The position numbers were made by a program, and so were the translations under genes. DNA of 10,438 nt, from the NCBI GenBank assembly GCA_035554635.1, contig DATMIB010000161.1, positions 1 through 10,438 of the forward strand, written 5' to 3'. The notes under the pieces are model-generated. The model did not search any database and was not told the origin of the DNA. It saw nothing but the letters and a program-made list of their open reading frames with translations. This stretch comes from RPQJ01 sp035554635. GTDB taxonomy: Bacteria > Pseudomonadota > Gammaproteobacteria > Steroidobacterales > Steroidobacteraceae. Position 1 is the first letter of the stretch; each line of letters opens with the position of its first letter. Shown one piece after another: positions 1-9,041 of the stretch.

Positions 1-2326
<2,326 letters not shown>

Positions 2327-2328
<2 letters not shown>

Positions 2329-2334
2329 CACCCC
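2327..2334 (-). promoter_or_regulatory. Ribosome binding site of metH inside the metF stop region
   Basis: On the minus strand GGGGTGAT covers the last bases of metF and matches the 3' part of the consensus AAGGAGGTGAT. It leaves about eight bases from its G-run to the ATG at 2322, but only two to the ATG at 2328. This spacing favours initiation at the second ATG, or at either one by translational coupling with metF. Confidence 0.45.
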
Positions 2335-3269
2335 GCCGCCACGGCCGGTGCCGCGGCGGTCTGTGCCGGCGCGCGGACCCCGAGCGCGTGGCAGATCGCG
2401 ACCGTGAGCTCGGCGCGGTTGAGCGTGTAGAAGTGGAACTCGTCGACGCCGTGCTGCTGCAGCCGGCGCACCTGCTCGATCGCGAAGCTCGCCGCGATCA
2501 TGCGCCGCGTCTCGGCGTCGTCGTCGAGGCCGTCGAAGCGGTGCACGAGCCACTCGGGCACGCTCGCGCCACAGCGTCGCGCGAACTTGAGCATCTGCGG
2601 GAACCGCGTGATCGGCAGGATGCCGGGCACGATCTGCGCGTCGATGCCTGCGGCGGCGCACTCGTCGCGGAAACGAAGGAACACGTCGGTGTCGAAGAAG
2701 AACTGCGTGATGGCACGCGTGGCGCCCGCGTCGATCTTCGCCCGCAGGTTGTCGAGGTCGAACTGCCGGCTCGACGCTTCCGGGTGCCCCTCGGGGTACG
2801 CCGCGACCGAAATGTCGAAGTCCCCGATGCGGCGCAGGCCGCGGACGAGGTCGACCGCGTAGGCGTAGCCCTCGGCGTGCGGCACGTAACCGCAGGCACC
2901 GGCCGGCGGGTCGCCGCGCAGCGCGACGATGTGACGGATGCCGGCATCCCAGTACGCCCGCGCGACGTCGAGCACTTCGCCGCGGGGCGACCCGACGCAG
3001 GTCAGGTGCGGCGCGGGCGTCAGGCTCGTCTCTTCCAGAATGCGAGCGACGACGTTGTGCGTACGTTCGCGTGTCGAGCCGTCGGCGCCGTAGGTGACCG
3101 ACACGAAATGCGGGGACAGCGGCGCGAGTCGCTGGATCGACGCCCACAACGTCTGCTCCATGGCCGCGTCGTTGGGCGGGAAGAACTCGAAGGAGACCTT
3201 GACCGGGCCACTGGCTGCGTTCGCGACGGCGAACGGCACGTGCGTGGCGGGATTGCTGGTACTGGCCAT
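2328..3269 (-). CDS. metF: Methylenetetrahydrofolate reductase MetF
   Basis: FAD enzyme that reduces 5,10-methylenetetrahydrofolate to 5-methyltetrahydrofolate, the methyl donor for the MetH encoded just downstream. The 313-residue chain is a normal length for the bacterial TIM-barrel family. Landmarks are VSFEFFPP with the catalytic glutamate at E28, FVSVTYGADGS (55-64), the flavin and folate loop ALRGDPP with D120, AAYPEGHPE (156-164), TQFFF (188-192) with the glutamine expected to contact substrate, and PGILPI (215-220). E28 and D120 have the same numbers as in E. coli MetF. A Shine-Dalgarno AGGA (3278-3281) lies eight bases before the ATG. It follows the regulator by 30 bases and its stop shares one base with the metH start, so the three genes very probably form one transcript. 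The C-terminal tail is a low-complexity Ala-rich stretch. Confidence 0.97.
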
Positions 3270-3299
3270 GGGTCGATTCCTGGGAAGGTCAGTGCGGCG

Positions 3300-4223
3300 T
3301 CAGGCCGCGGCCGATTGGTCGTTCCTCGCTGCGACCGTCGCCACGTGGGCGATGCCGAGCAGCAGGTGCAGCCCGTCGACGTCGACGGGTCGCAGGCGCG
3401 TGCACGCAAGGCCGGCGTCGGCGGCCCAGGCTCGCAGCGTGTGGAGCGGGTTGGACGAATTCGCCAGTCGCGCGAGCGCGTCGTAGTCCTCGACCACGAG
3501 CAGTTCGCCGTCGGGTCGCAGCAGACGTGCCGCCTCGCGCAAGGCCTCGACCGGCCGGGCTTCGGCGGTGAGCGCGCGGTCGACCACGACCGTATCGAAC
3601 TCGGCGCCGGGGTGCGGGAGGTTGCGCAATTCGCCCTGCTGCAGCACGCAATGACTGAGACCACGCGAGTGCAGCACGGCACGCGCACGCTGGATTTCGT
3701 TGCGTGAGCCGTGCATGCCGACGGCGCGACGCGCACGCGACGCGAGTCCCGCCAGCACCTCGGTCGGCGACTGCCCGAAATAGAACAGGGTGCCGCGTTC
3801 GCGGTCGCCGAATTCGTCGCCCACGAGCGTGACGATCTCGGCCGCCGTCGACGCCGTCACACGTGCCGGGGGCACTCCGGCGGCGGCCCGGCGGGTCTCG
3901 AGGACCTGCTCCACGCGCAGGCGATCCGCCTGCAGCGTGGCGTCGGCCTCGTCGATCCGGGACAACAGGCTCGTCACGAGTTCGCGGCCCGACCCGTCCG
4001 CCGGCACGCGGTAATAGATCCAGTGCTGCTCGCGGAATTTCTCGAGCAGGCCGGCATCGCAAAGCAGCTTCAGGTGCCGGGAGACCCTCGGCTGGCTCTG
4101 GCCGACGACCTCGGTCAACTCGGTGACCGAAAACTCACCGTCCGCAAGCACAGCCAGCAGGCGCAGGCGCGACGACTCAGCCGCTGCGCGCAGATCGTTC
4201 AGCACCGTGTCGAAGGAACCCAT
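3300..4223 (-). CDS. sahR: ArsR-family regulator with methyltransferase-like domain (SahR type), methionine cycle control
   Basis: A 307-residue protein with two parts. Residues 8-75 form an ArsR winged helix: LRLLAVLADG, then TELTEVVGQSQPRVSRHLKLL with the recognition helix at about 44-55, then the wing FREQHWIYYRVP. Residues 130-250 resemble a class I SAM-dependent methyltransferase, with EFDTVVVDRAL (208-218) and EALREAARLLRPDGELLVVED (227-246). SahR is a known ArsR-methyltransferase fusion that responds to S-adenosylhomocysteine and represses methionine-cycle genes; architecture and position directly before metF and metH support that assignment, which remains an inference. The usual glycine-rich SAM loop is replaced by LFYFGQSPTEVLAG and the following acidic residue is absent (VGMHGS), so catalysis is unlikely. 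No Shine-Dalgarno precedes the ATG, and a palindrome ends four bases upstream. Confidence 0.85.
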   Translation of the reverse strand: MGSFDTVLNDLRAAAESSRLRLLAVLADGEFSVTELTEVVGQSQPRVSRHLKLLCDAGLLEKFREQHWIYYRVPADGSGRELVTSLLSRIDEADATLQADRLRVEQVLETRRAAAGVPPARVTASTAAEIVTLVGDEFGDRERGTLFYFGQSPTEVLAGLASRARRAVGMHGSRNEIQRARAVLHSRGLSHCVLQQGELRNLPHPGAEFDTVVVDRALTAEARPVEALREAARLLRPDGELLVVEDYDALARLANSSNPLHTLRAWAADAGLACTRLRPVDVDGLHLLLGIAHVATVAARNDQSAAA

Positions 4224-4227
4224 TTGC

Positions 4228-4243
4228 AGATATCAACATATCT
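4228..4243. promoter_or_regulatory. Perfect palindrome, probable operator of the SahR-like regulator
   Basis: AGATAT-CAAC-ATATCT is a perfect inverted repeat with 6-bp arms and a 4-bp spacer. It is a strongly AT-rich island in a very GC-rich window and ends four bases before the ATG of the ArsR-type regulator. ArsR proteins bind as dimers to palindromes of about this size, so autoregulation of the regulator-metF-metH operon is the simplest reading. It could also affect the divergent gene at 4329. Confidence 0.65.
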
Positions 4244-4280
4244 TTATTCACTCGTCCAGAGGCACGAAGAAGCGGGCCGC

Positions 4281-4289
4281 TGCTAGCAT
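4281..4289 (+). promoter_or_regulatory. Possible extended -10 promoter element for the PAS gene
   Basis: TGC-TAGCAT resembles an extended -10 box (TGn followed by four of six matches to TATAAT) about 40 bases before the ATG at 4329. No convincing -35 box is visible 16-18 bases upstream. The match is weak and could be chance. Confidence 0.25.
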
Positions 4290-4328
4290 CCGGCGCAGCG
4301 AAGGATCGCCATCCACGCCGAGGGGACC

Positions 4329-5201
4329 ATGCCGGACTCGACCGTGTTGCCGCTGATCCGCGACGTCGGGATCAACCTGCTGGTGTCGCTCATCGTCTTT
4401 GCCGTGGGTTACCTGGTCGGCCGCTGGCGGGTGCGCCGGCAACTGCGCGGACGCAACCTCGAGCAGTACGACTTCTATCCGTTCGTCGCCGACGCGGACG
4501 GGTTCCCGCAGTTCTCGCTCGAGCAGTTCGAACGTGGCGTCCGGCACCTGCTGCGCAACGCGGACGCCAATGCGGCGAGCCAGATGATCGTGCTCGGCGA
4601 ACAGAACGGCGTTCGCTACCAGCTCGCGCCCGACGCGCTCTCGGCGTACGAAAAACTCTATGCGCGCCACCAGGGCCAGCAGGTCATCGCCGACAGCAGC
4701 GAGTACCTCGAGAACTACCGGCGCATCGTCCGGCTGTTCGGCGCGACGTTCCGGCAGATGGGCATCGAGATCCTGCTGCACGACCTCGTCAACCCGTCGC
4801 GTTCGATCACGTGCATCCAGGGTGGCGAGGTGACCGGTCGCGCCGAGGGCATGGGCACGACCAAGCTCGTGATCGACCTGAAGCGCCGCCGCCACCTGAA
4901 CCAGGACAAGCTCAACTACGGGCTCGCCATCGGCGCGCGGCGGTTCAAGTGCACGACCGTGCCGATCCTGCGCGAGCCGTACGGCATCGTGGGCGCGATC
5001 TGCATGAACATCGACGTCAACTACGTGCACGACCACGTGCTGGCCTCGCGCGAGGCCACCGAAGAGTTCTTCCGCCGCTACTGCGACACGGACATGCAGC
5101 TCGACGAGAACATCCTGAGTCGTCCGGAGTACGACCGCGCGCTGGCGGGCAAGCGGCACTGGCGGGACCTGCGCGAAGCCGTGCCGGCGGTCGGCGCCTG
5201 A
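4329..5201 (+). CDS. Membrane-anchored YheO-like PAS domain protein
   Basis: A 290-residue protein of unknown function. Residues 13-31 are one hydrophobic segment followed by RWRVRRQLRGR, which predicts an N-terminal anchor with the bulk in the cytoplasm. Residues 127-235 match the YheO-like PAS pattern: RRIVRLFGATF, EILLHDL, SITCIQGGEVTGR, LNYG, then KCTTVPILREPYGIVGAICMNIDV. YheO and DauR-type regulators normally follow this domain with a helix-turn-helix; here the remaining 55 residues are charged and show no such motif. A sensory or ligand-binding role tethered at the membrane is therefore an inference. The region between (45-120) has no domain I recognise. The ATG has a good ribosome site, GAGGGG at 4320-4325. 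The gene diverges from the methionine regulator over a 105-base gap, so the two could share control. Confidence 0.85.
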   Translation: MPDSTVLPLIRDVGINLLVSLIVFAVGYLVGRWRVRRQLRGRNLEQYDFYPFVADADGFPQFSLEQFERGVRHLLRNADANAASQMIVLGEQNGVRYQLAPDALSAYEKLYARHQGQQVIADSSEYLENYRRIVRLFGATFRQMGIEILLHDLVNPSRSITCIQGGEVTGRAEGMGTTKLVIDLKRRRHLNQDKLNYGLAIGARRFKCTTVPILREPYGIVGAICMNIDVNYVHDHVLASREATEEFFRRYCDTDMQLDENILSRPEYDRALAGKRHWRDLREAVPAVGA

Positions 5202-5226
5202 GCCACTGCCCACGCTGTGTATTTGT

Positions 5227-5265
5227 GCGGATTATCCGCGCCGGGACGCGCGGCAGGATCGATCC
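5227..5265. repeat. Two short perfect palindromes between the PAS gene and the secreted-protein gene
   Basis: GCGGAT-T-ATCCGC (5227-5239) and GGATCGATCC (5256-5265) are perfect inverted repeats in the 107-base gap between the two plus-strand genes. They could be a regulator site or a small hairpin. Neither is followed by a T-run, so they do not look like an intrinsic terminator. Short palindromes also arise by chance in GC-rich DNA. Confidence 0.3.
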
Positions 5266-5308
5266 GCAATCACCACGCAGCGCCAACACTGGCGTCAACA
5301 AGAACAAG

Positions 5309-6025
5309 ATGCGCCCCCTGCACCACTTCCTGCCGGCCTGTGTCGGGGTCCTGCTGTGGTCCGTCATCGCCGGCCTGTCACCGACCGCCGCCGACGCGCA
5401 GCCGTCGGACCCGGCGCAGGCGACGCCACGCCGGCTGCTGCTGCCACCCCTCGTCGCCGTCTATGCGGCGGGCGTGTGGAAGATCAGGAAGCACGGCGAC
5501 TGGACCGCGACAGCGGAACCGTACGCGCATGCAGAGCTCGCCGAGGCCGCACGCGCGCAGGGCTGGATTGTTCCCGCCGAGTTGACCAGCGACGAGCGCG
5601 CCCGTCTGCGCGAATTCCAGATGCTCGCCTACACCGTGGCCGACCGCGCCCGCGACCTGTCTGGTTACCACGATTGCACGTGGAATCTCGCACGCTTCGA
5701 CGGCAACCTGGGGACTTCGTTGACTTCTCTCGCGGAGCGTTTCGGCACCGCGGAAGCCGTGGGCGTCGTGGGCCTGCAGGTCGAGCAGGGCAAGAGCGCG
5801 GTAGGCACGCAAGCCGTGCTGCTGGCCGGCCTGTTCTACGCGCCTTACGTCCCGCTTCCTGCCTTCACCGGTACCACGCTGCTCGGTTATGCGGTCGACC
5901 TGCGCACCGGACAGATGCATTGGTGCGAATTCGAGCACGCGAAGGAACTGGTCGGCATCAATACCGGCGACTTGCGCAAACCAAAGTCGGCTCGGCGCCT
6001 GTACCGGAGCTCGTCGAGAGCCTGA
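5309..6025 (+). CDS. Secreted protein of unknown function, probably truncated by a frameshift
   Basis: A 238-residue product that I do not recognise. It begins with a signal peptide: hydrophobic core ACVGVLLWSVIAGL, then cleavage expected after A30 in AADA-QPSDP, placing it in the periplasm or envelope. The body includes DWTATAEPYAHAELAEAA, ELTSDERARLREFQMLAYTV, and a later half rich in small and hydrophobic residues (AVGVVGLQVEQGKSAVG) ending in YAVDLRTGQMHWCEFEHA. The last 13 residues (KSARRLYRSSSRA) look like out-of-frame sequence. At the same place another frame reads PVPELVESLKRSL and stays open to 6567, so the natural product was probably about 419 residues. The start is the ATG directly before the signal peptide; its ribosome site is poor. 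It lies 107 bases after the PAS gene on the same strand. Confidence 0.7.
   Translation: MRPLHHFLPACVGVLLWSVIAGLSPTAADAQPSDPAQATPRRLLLPPLVAVYAAGVWKIRKHGDWTATAEPYAHAELAEAARAQGWIVPAELTSDERARLREFQMLAYTVADRARDLSGYHDCTWNLARFDGNLGTSLTSLAERFGTAEAVGVVGLQVEQGKSAVGTQAVLLAGLFYAPYVPLPAFTGTTLLGYAVDLRTGQMHWCEFEHAKELVGINTGDLRKPKSARRLYRSSSRA
5975..6025 (+). other. Frameshift junction between the two halves of the secreted-protein gene
   Basis: Protein-like sequence leaves the first frame after GINTGDLRK and resumes one base back with TKVGSAPVPELVESL, with GC-rich third positions continuing in the new frame. A loss of one base (or gain of two) near 5978-5990 in a single ancestral gene explains this. The bases here, CGCAAACCAAAG, do not form a canonical X XXY YYZ slippery heptamer in the first frame, so programmed -1 frameshifting is not supported. 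A sequencing or assembly error is possible. Confidence 0.55.
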
Positions 6026-6117
6026 AGAGATCGCTGAGTGGGGGACCGTACCCCGCGGCGCCGGGCCCCTCGATCAGGGCGTCGCACTGGGCGACGCCGG
6101 CGTGGCACTCGTTTCGA

Positions 6118-6567
6118 GTGCACGTGCCCGCACAATGGAACAGCACGCTCGACGAACGGTCTGTCACTGCGACGCGCGACGGCAGGGGCCTGAATGAGAT
6201 CTCCGTGCGGCGCGAACCGCACAAGACGGCCTTCAGCAAGACGAAGCAGGCCACGTCGAGCGAGTCTACGCCTGACCAGCTCAGGGAATGGTACGCGGCG
6301 GAACTGCTCGCGCAGGACCTGCCCGAACTGCAGATCGTCGAGTCGTCCAGCACCGCAACGCTGGTGAACCAGCCGGCCGCGCGCGTGCGTTACGTCTACC
6401 GCCCATGGGCCGACGCGCCGTTGCGCGAGAACATCGTGTTGCTGACCGCGACGGACGACGGGCTGTTGTCGGCGATGCTGAGCGCGCCGCAACTCGCGTA
6501 CTTCGAGCGCGCGCTCCCCGATTTCGAGACCATGGCGGCCTCGGTGACATCCAAGGGCGTGCCGTGA
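6118..6567 (+). CDS. C-terminal half of the frameshifted secreted protein (or separate small protein)
   Basis: Coding in this frame is evident from about 5985 to the stop at 6567. No ATG occurs in it before about 6475; the first plausible start, if it is a separate gene, is the GTG at 6118 (149 residues), which has no clear ribosome site. The sequence begins FRVHVPAQWNSTLDERSVTATRDGRGL and ends FERALPDFETMAASVTSKG. This pattern (a folded start with PxxWN, a central SSS-TATLVNQPAARVRYVY, and a closing F-x-x-M-x-x-S-V helix) loosely recalls small periplasmic PsbP/DcrB-like domains, but I cannot assign it firmly. No signal peptide belongs to this part alone, which argues that it is the end of the gene starting at 5309. 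Its stop abuts the hslO stop. Confidence 0.5.
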   Translation: MHVPAQWNSTLDERSVTATRDGRGLNEISVRREPHKTAFSKTKQATSSESTPDQLREWYAAELLAQDLPELQIVESSSTATLVNQPAARVRYVYRPWADAPLRENIVLLTATDDGLLSAMLSAPQLAYFERALPDFETMAASVTSKGVP

Positions 6568-7497
6568 TCAGTGCACCGCCGGACCCGAGCCCGGCGCCGA
6601 CGTACCCGGCGCCGTGAACAACGCCGTGCAATCGACTGCGTCGAGACGATAGGCGCGGCTGCAGAACTCGCAACGCACCTCGACCTGGCCGAACTCCTCG
6701 ACCATCGACTCGACCTCGGCCTGCCCGAGCGAACGCAGCATGTTCGCGACGCGCTCGCGCGAGCAGCGGCAACGGAAGAACACCGGCGCAGCCTCGAACA
6801 TGCGCACGTCGTCCTCGGCGAACAGGCGTCGCAGCAGCTTGTGGTCGTCGAGTTCGGCGAGTTCCGCACCGGTCACCGTGTCGGCCACGAGCTGCACGCG
6901 GTGCCAGGCGTCCTCGACTTCGTCCTCGGGCACGGCCTGCGCACCGGATTCGGTGACACCGGCGGACTTCGACGACACGGGCAGGCGTTGCAGCAGCAGG
7001 CCGCTGACGTTCTCACCGTCCGCATGCAGCCAGAGCCGTGTCGGCAGCTGCTCGGAGCTTTCGAAATAACCCTTGAGGCACTCGGCCATCGAATCGCCGG
7101 ACAGCGGCACGATGCCCTGGTAACGGTTGGCGGCGCCTTCGTTGTCGACGGTGACCGTGAGCGTGCCGTCGCCGGAAAGCGTGCGCAGGTCGCGCGTCCC
7201 CGGTGGCACGTCGCGAAAACGCGCGACGGCGCGCAGCGCGAGGCCGTCGGTGCATTCGACCAGCATCAGGTGCATCGGGCCCTCGCCGCGCAACTGCAGC
7301 GTGAGCAGGCCCTTGAACTTGAGCGTCGAGGCGAGCAACGCCGCGGCCGCGACGGCTTCGCCGAGCGTGTCGCGCACGTTCGGCGGGTAGTCGTGGTGCT
7401 CCATCATCGCCGCCCAGGCCGGCCCGAGGTGCACGAGCTGGCCCCGAAACGGGTACCGCTCGAACACGAACCGGCGCAGCGTATCGACCTCGGCCAC
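6568..7497 (-). CDS. hslO: Redox-regulated chaperone Hsp33
   Basis: Cytoplasmic holdase chaperone, inactive when reduced and zinc-bound, and activated by disulfide formation under oxidative stress. The 309-residue chain shows the Hsp33 N-domain (FRGQLVHLGPAW; YPPNVRDTLGEAVAAAALL at 37-55; LKFKGLLTLQLRGEGPM; GIVPLSGDSMAECLKGYFESSEQLPTRLWLH) and the C-terminal redox switch with four cysteines: C243 and C245 in RCRCSRERV, C276 and C279 in RCEFCSRAY. These give the CxC and CxxC zinc site. The start is GTG at 7497, four bases after the fumarase stop, with no strong ribosome site of its own, so translation is probably coupled to the fumarase gene. The tail after the switch (TAPGTSAPGSGPAVH) is short and low-complexity. 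Its stop meets that of the convergent gene at 6567. Confidence 0.96.
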   Translation of the reverse strand: MAEVDTLRRFVFERYPFRGQLVHLGPAWAAMMEHHDYPPNVRDTLGEAVAAAALLASTLKFKGLLTLQLRGEGPMHLMLVECTDGLALRAVARFRDVPPGTRDLRTLSGDGTLTVTVDNEGAANRYQGIVPLSGDSMAECLKGYFESSEQLPTRLWLHADGENVSGLLLQRLPVSSKSAGVTESGAQAVPEDEVEDAWHRVQLVADTVTGAELAELDDHKLLRRLFAEDDVRMFEAAPVFFRCRCSRERVANMLRSLGQAEVESMVEEFGQVEVRCEFCSRAYRLDAVDCTALFTAPGTSAPGSGPAVH

Positions 7498-7501
7498 GAC
7501 G

Positions 7502-9031
7502 TCAGGCCACCCGGACCGGGATGTCGAGCGTGCGGATGCGTTCCGCCCACTGCGCCGGCGCGATGTTGTGCACCGAGGTGCCCTGCGCGTCGACCGCGAC
7601 GGTGACGGGCATGTCCTTCACGTCGAATTCGTAGATCGCCTCCATGCCGAGGTCGCCGAACGCGACGACGCGCGCCGACTTGATCGCCTTCGACACGAGG
7701 TAGGCCGCGCCGCCCACCGCCATCAGGTACGCGGCCTGGTGCTTGCGGATCGCCTCGATCGCGACCGGGCCGCGCTCGGACTTGCCGATCATCGCGATCA
7801 GGCCGGTCTTCTCGAGCATCAGGTCGGTGAACTTGTCCATGCGGGTGGCGGTGGTCGGACCCGCGGGGCCGACGACCTCGTCACGGACCGGATCGACCGG
7901 ACCGACGTAATAGATCACGCGGTTGGTGAAGTCGACGCCCTCGGGCAGGCCCTGCCCACTCGCGTAGAGGTCGGCGATGCGCTTGTGCGCGGCGTCGCGG
8001 CCCGTGAGCATCCTGCCGTTCAGCAGCAGCGTCTCGCCCGGCTTCCAGGACTGCACTTCCGCGCGCGTCAGCGTGTCGAGGTCGACACGACGCGAGCCGC
8101 CGCCCGGCGTCCAGGTGACCTTGGGCCAGTGCTCGAGCGACGGCGGTTCGAGCACCGCGGGGCCGCTGCCGTCGAGCACGAAGTGCGCGTGCCGCGTCGC
8201 GGCACAGTTCGGGATCATCGCGACGGGCTTCGACGCCGCGTGCGTCGGGTAGAGCTTGAGCTTGACGTCGAGCACGGTCGTGAGGCCGCCGAGCCCCTGC
8301 GCGCCGATGCCGAGCGCGTTGACCTTCTCGTACAGCTCGATGCGCAGCTCCTCGGCCTTGTCCTTCGGCCCGCGCGCGAGCAGTTCGTGCATGTCGATCG
8401 GGTCCATCAGCGCTTCCTTGGCGAGCAGCATGGCCTTCTCGGCCGTGCCGCCGACACCGATGCCCAGCATGCCGGGCGGACACCAGCCCGCGCCCATCGT
8501 CGGCACGGTCTTGAGCACCCAGTCCACGATCGAATCGCTCGGGTTGAGCATCACGAACTTGGACTTGTTTTCCGAGCCGCCGCCCTTGGCCGCGACCGTG
8601 ACTTCGACCTCCTCGCCCGGCACCAGTTCGACGTGGAACACGGCCGGGGAGTTGTCCTTCGTATTCTTGCGGGCGAACAGCGGGTCATCGACCACCGACG
8701 CACGCAGCTTGTTGTCGGGATGGTCGTACGCGCGGCGCACGCCCTCGTCGATCATGTCGCCGAGGCTGCGTTGCGTGTCCCAGCGCACGCCCATGCCGAC
8801 CTTGAGGAACATGTTGACGATGCCGGTGTCCTGGCAGATCGGACGGCGGCCCTCGGCGCACATGCGCGAATTGGTCAGGATCTGCGCGATCGCGTCCTTC
8901 GCCGCCGGGCTCTGCTCGCGCTCGTACGCGCGCCCGAGGTGCTCGATGTAGTCGACCGGGTGGTAGTACGAGATGAACTGCAGCGCGTCCGCGACGCTCT
9001 GGATGAAATCGTCTTCGCGTATCAGTGCCAT
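7502..9031 (-). CDS. fumA: Fumarate hydratase class I, iron-sulfur type
   Basis: Interconverts fumarate and L-malate in the TCA cycle, using an oxygen-sensitive [4Fe-4S] cluster. The 509-residue chain carries both domains of the single-polypeptide class I enzyme. The N-terminal part (to about 285) has the three cluster cysteines C66 (RRPICQDTG), C184 (GAGWCPPGMLGIGVGG) and C276 (MIPNCAATRHAHF), with AAKGGGSENKSK at 148-158. The C-terminal part (about 300-500) has GPTTATRMDKF, IGKSERG, AVGGAAYLVSKAIK and DLGMEAIYEFDVKDMPVTVAVDAQG. The protein start MALIREDDF has only a weak ribosome site upstream. The gene follows gatB by 82 bases and is followed by hslO after four bases. Class II fumarase (fumC) is a different fold and is excluded. 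The fumA symbol is by family; fumB-like naming would be equally valid. Confidence 0.96.
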   Translation of the reverse strand: MALIREDDFIQSVADALQFISYYHPVDYIEHLGRAYEREQSPAAKDAIAQILTNSRMCAEGRRPICQDTGIVNMFLKVGMGVRWDTQRSLGDMIDEGVRRAYDHPDNKLRASVVDDPLFARKNTKDNSPAVFHVELVPGEEVEVTVAAKGGGSENKSKFVMLNPSDSIVDWVLKTVPTMGAGWCPPGMLGIGVGGTAEKAMLLAKEALMDPIDMHELLARGPKDKAEELRIELYEKVNALGIGAQGLGGLTTVLDVKLKLYPTHAASKPVAMIPNCAATRHAHFVLDGSGPAVLEPPSLEHWPKVTWTPGGGSRRVDLDTLTRAEVQSWKPGETLLLNGRMLTGRDAAHKRIADLYASGQGLPEGVDFTNRVIYYVGPVDPVRDEVVGPAGPTTATRMDKFTDLMLEKTGLIAMIGKSERGPVAIEAIRKHQAAYLMAVGGAAYLVSKAIKSARVVAFGDLGMEAIYEFDVKDMPVTVAVDAQGTSVHNIAPAQWAERIRTLDIPVRVA

Positions 9032-9041
9032 GGCAGTGACC

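Noticed and set aside
2388..3707. Plus-strand open frame (439 codons) opposite metF and the regulator
   Set aside because: Spans two convincing minus-strand genes and their spacer, with Arg/Val/Asp-rich translation and no recognisable motif.
4224..4328. SAM or cobalamin riboswitch before the methionine operon
   Set aside because: Only about 100 bases separate the divergent genes, the regulator has almost no leader, and no riboswitch-like box or expression-platform hairpin is visible.
4248..5213. Minus-strand open frame (321 codons) opposite the PAS gene
   Set aside because: The plus strand has a good ribosome site, a membrane segment and a recognisable PAS pattern; the opposite frame has only repetitive Val, Asp and Arg.
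5978..5990. Programmed -1 ribosomal frameshift signal in the secreted-protein gene
   Set aside because: No X XXY YYZ slippery heptamer is present in the reading frame, so a mutation or sequencing error is the simpler explanation.
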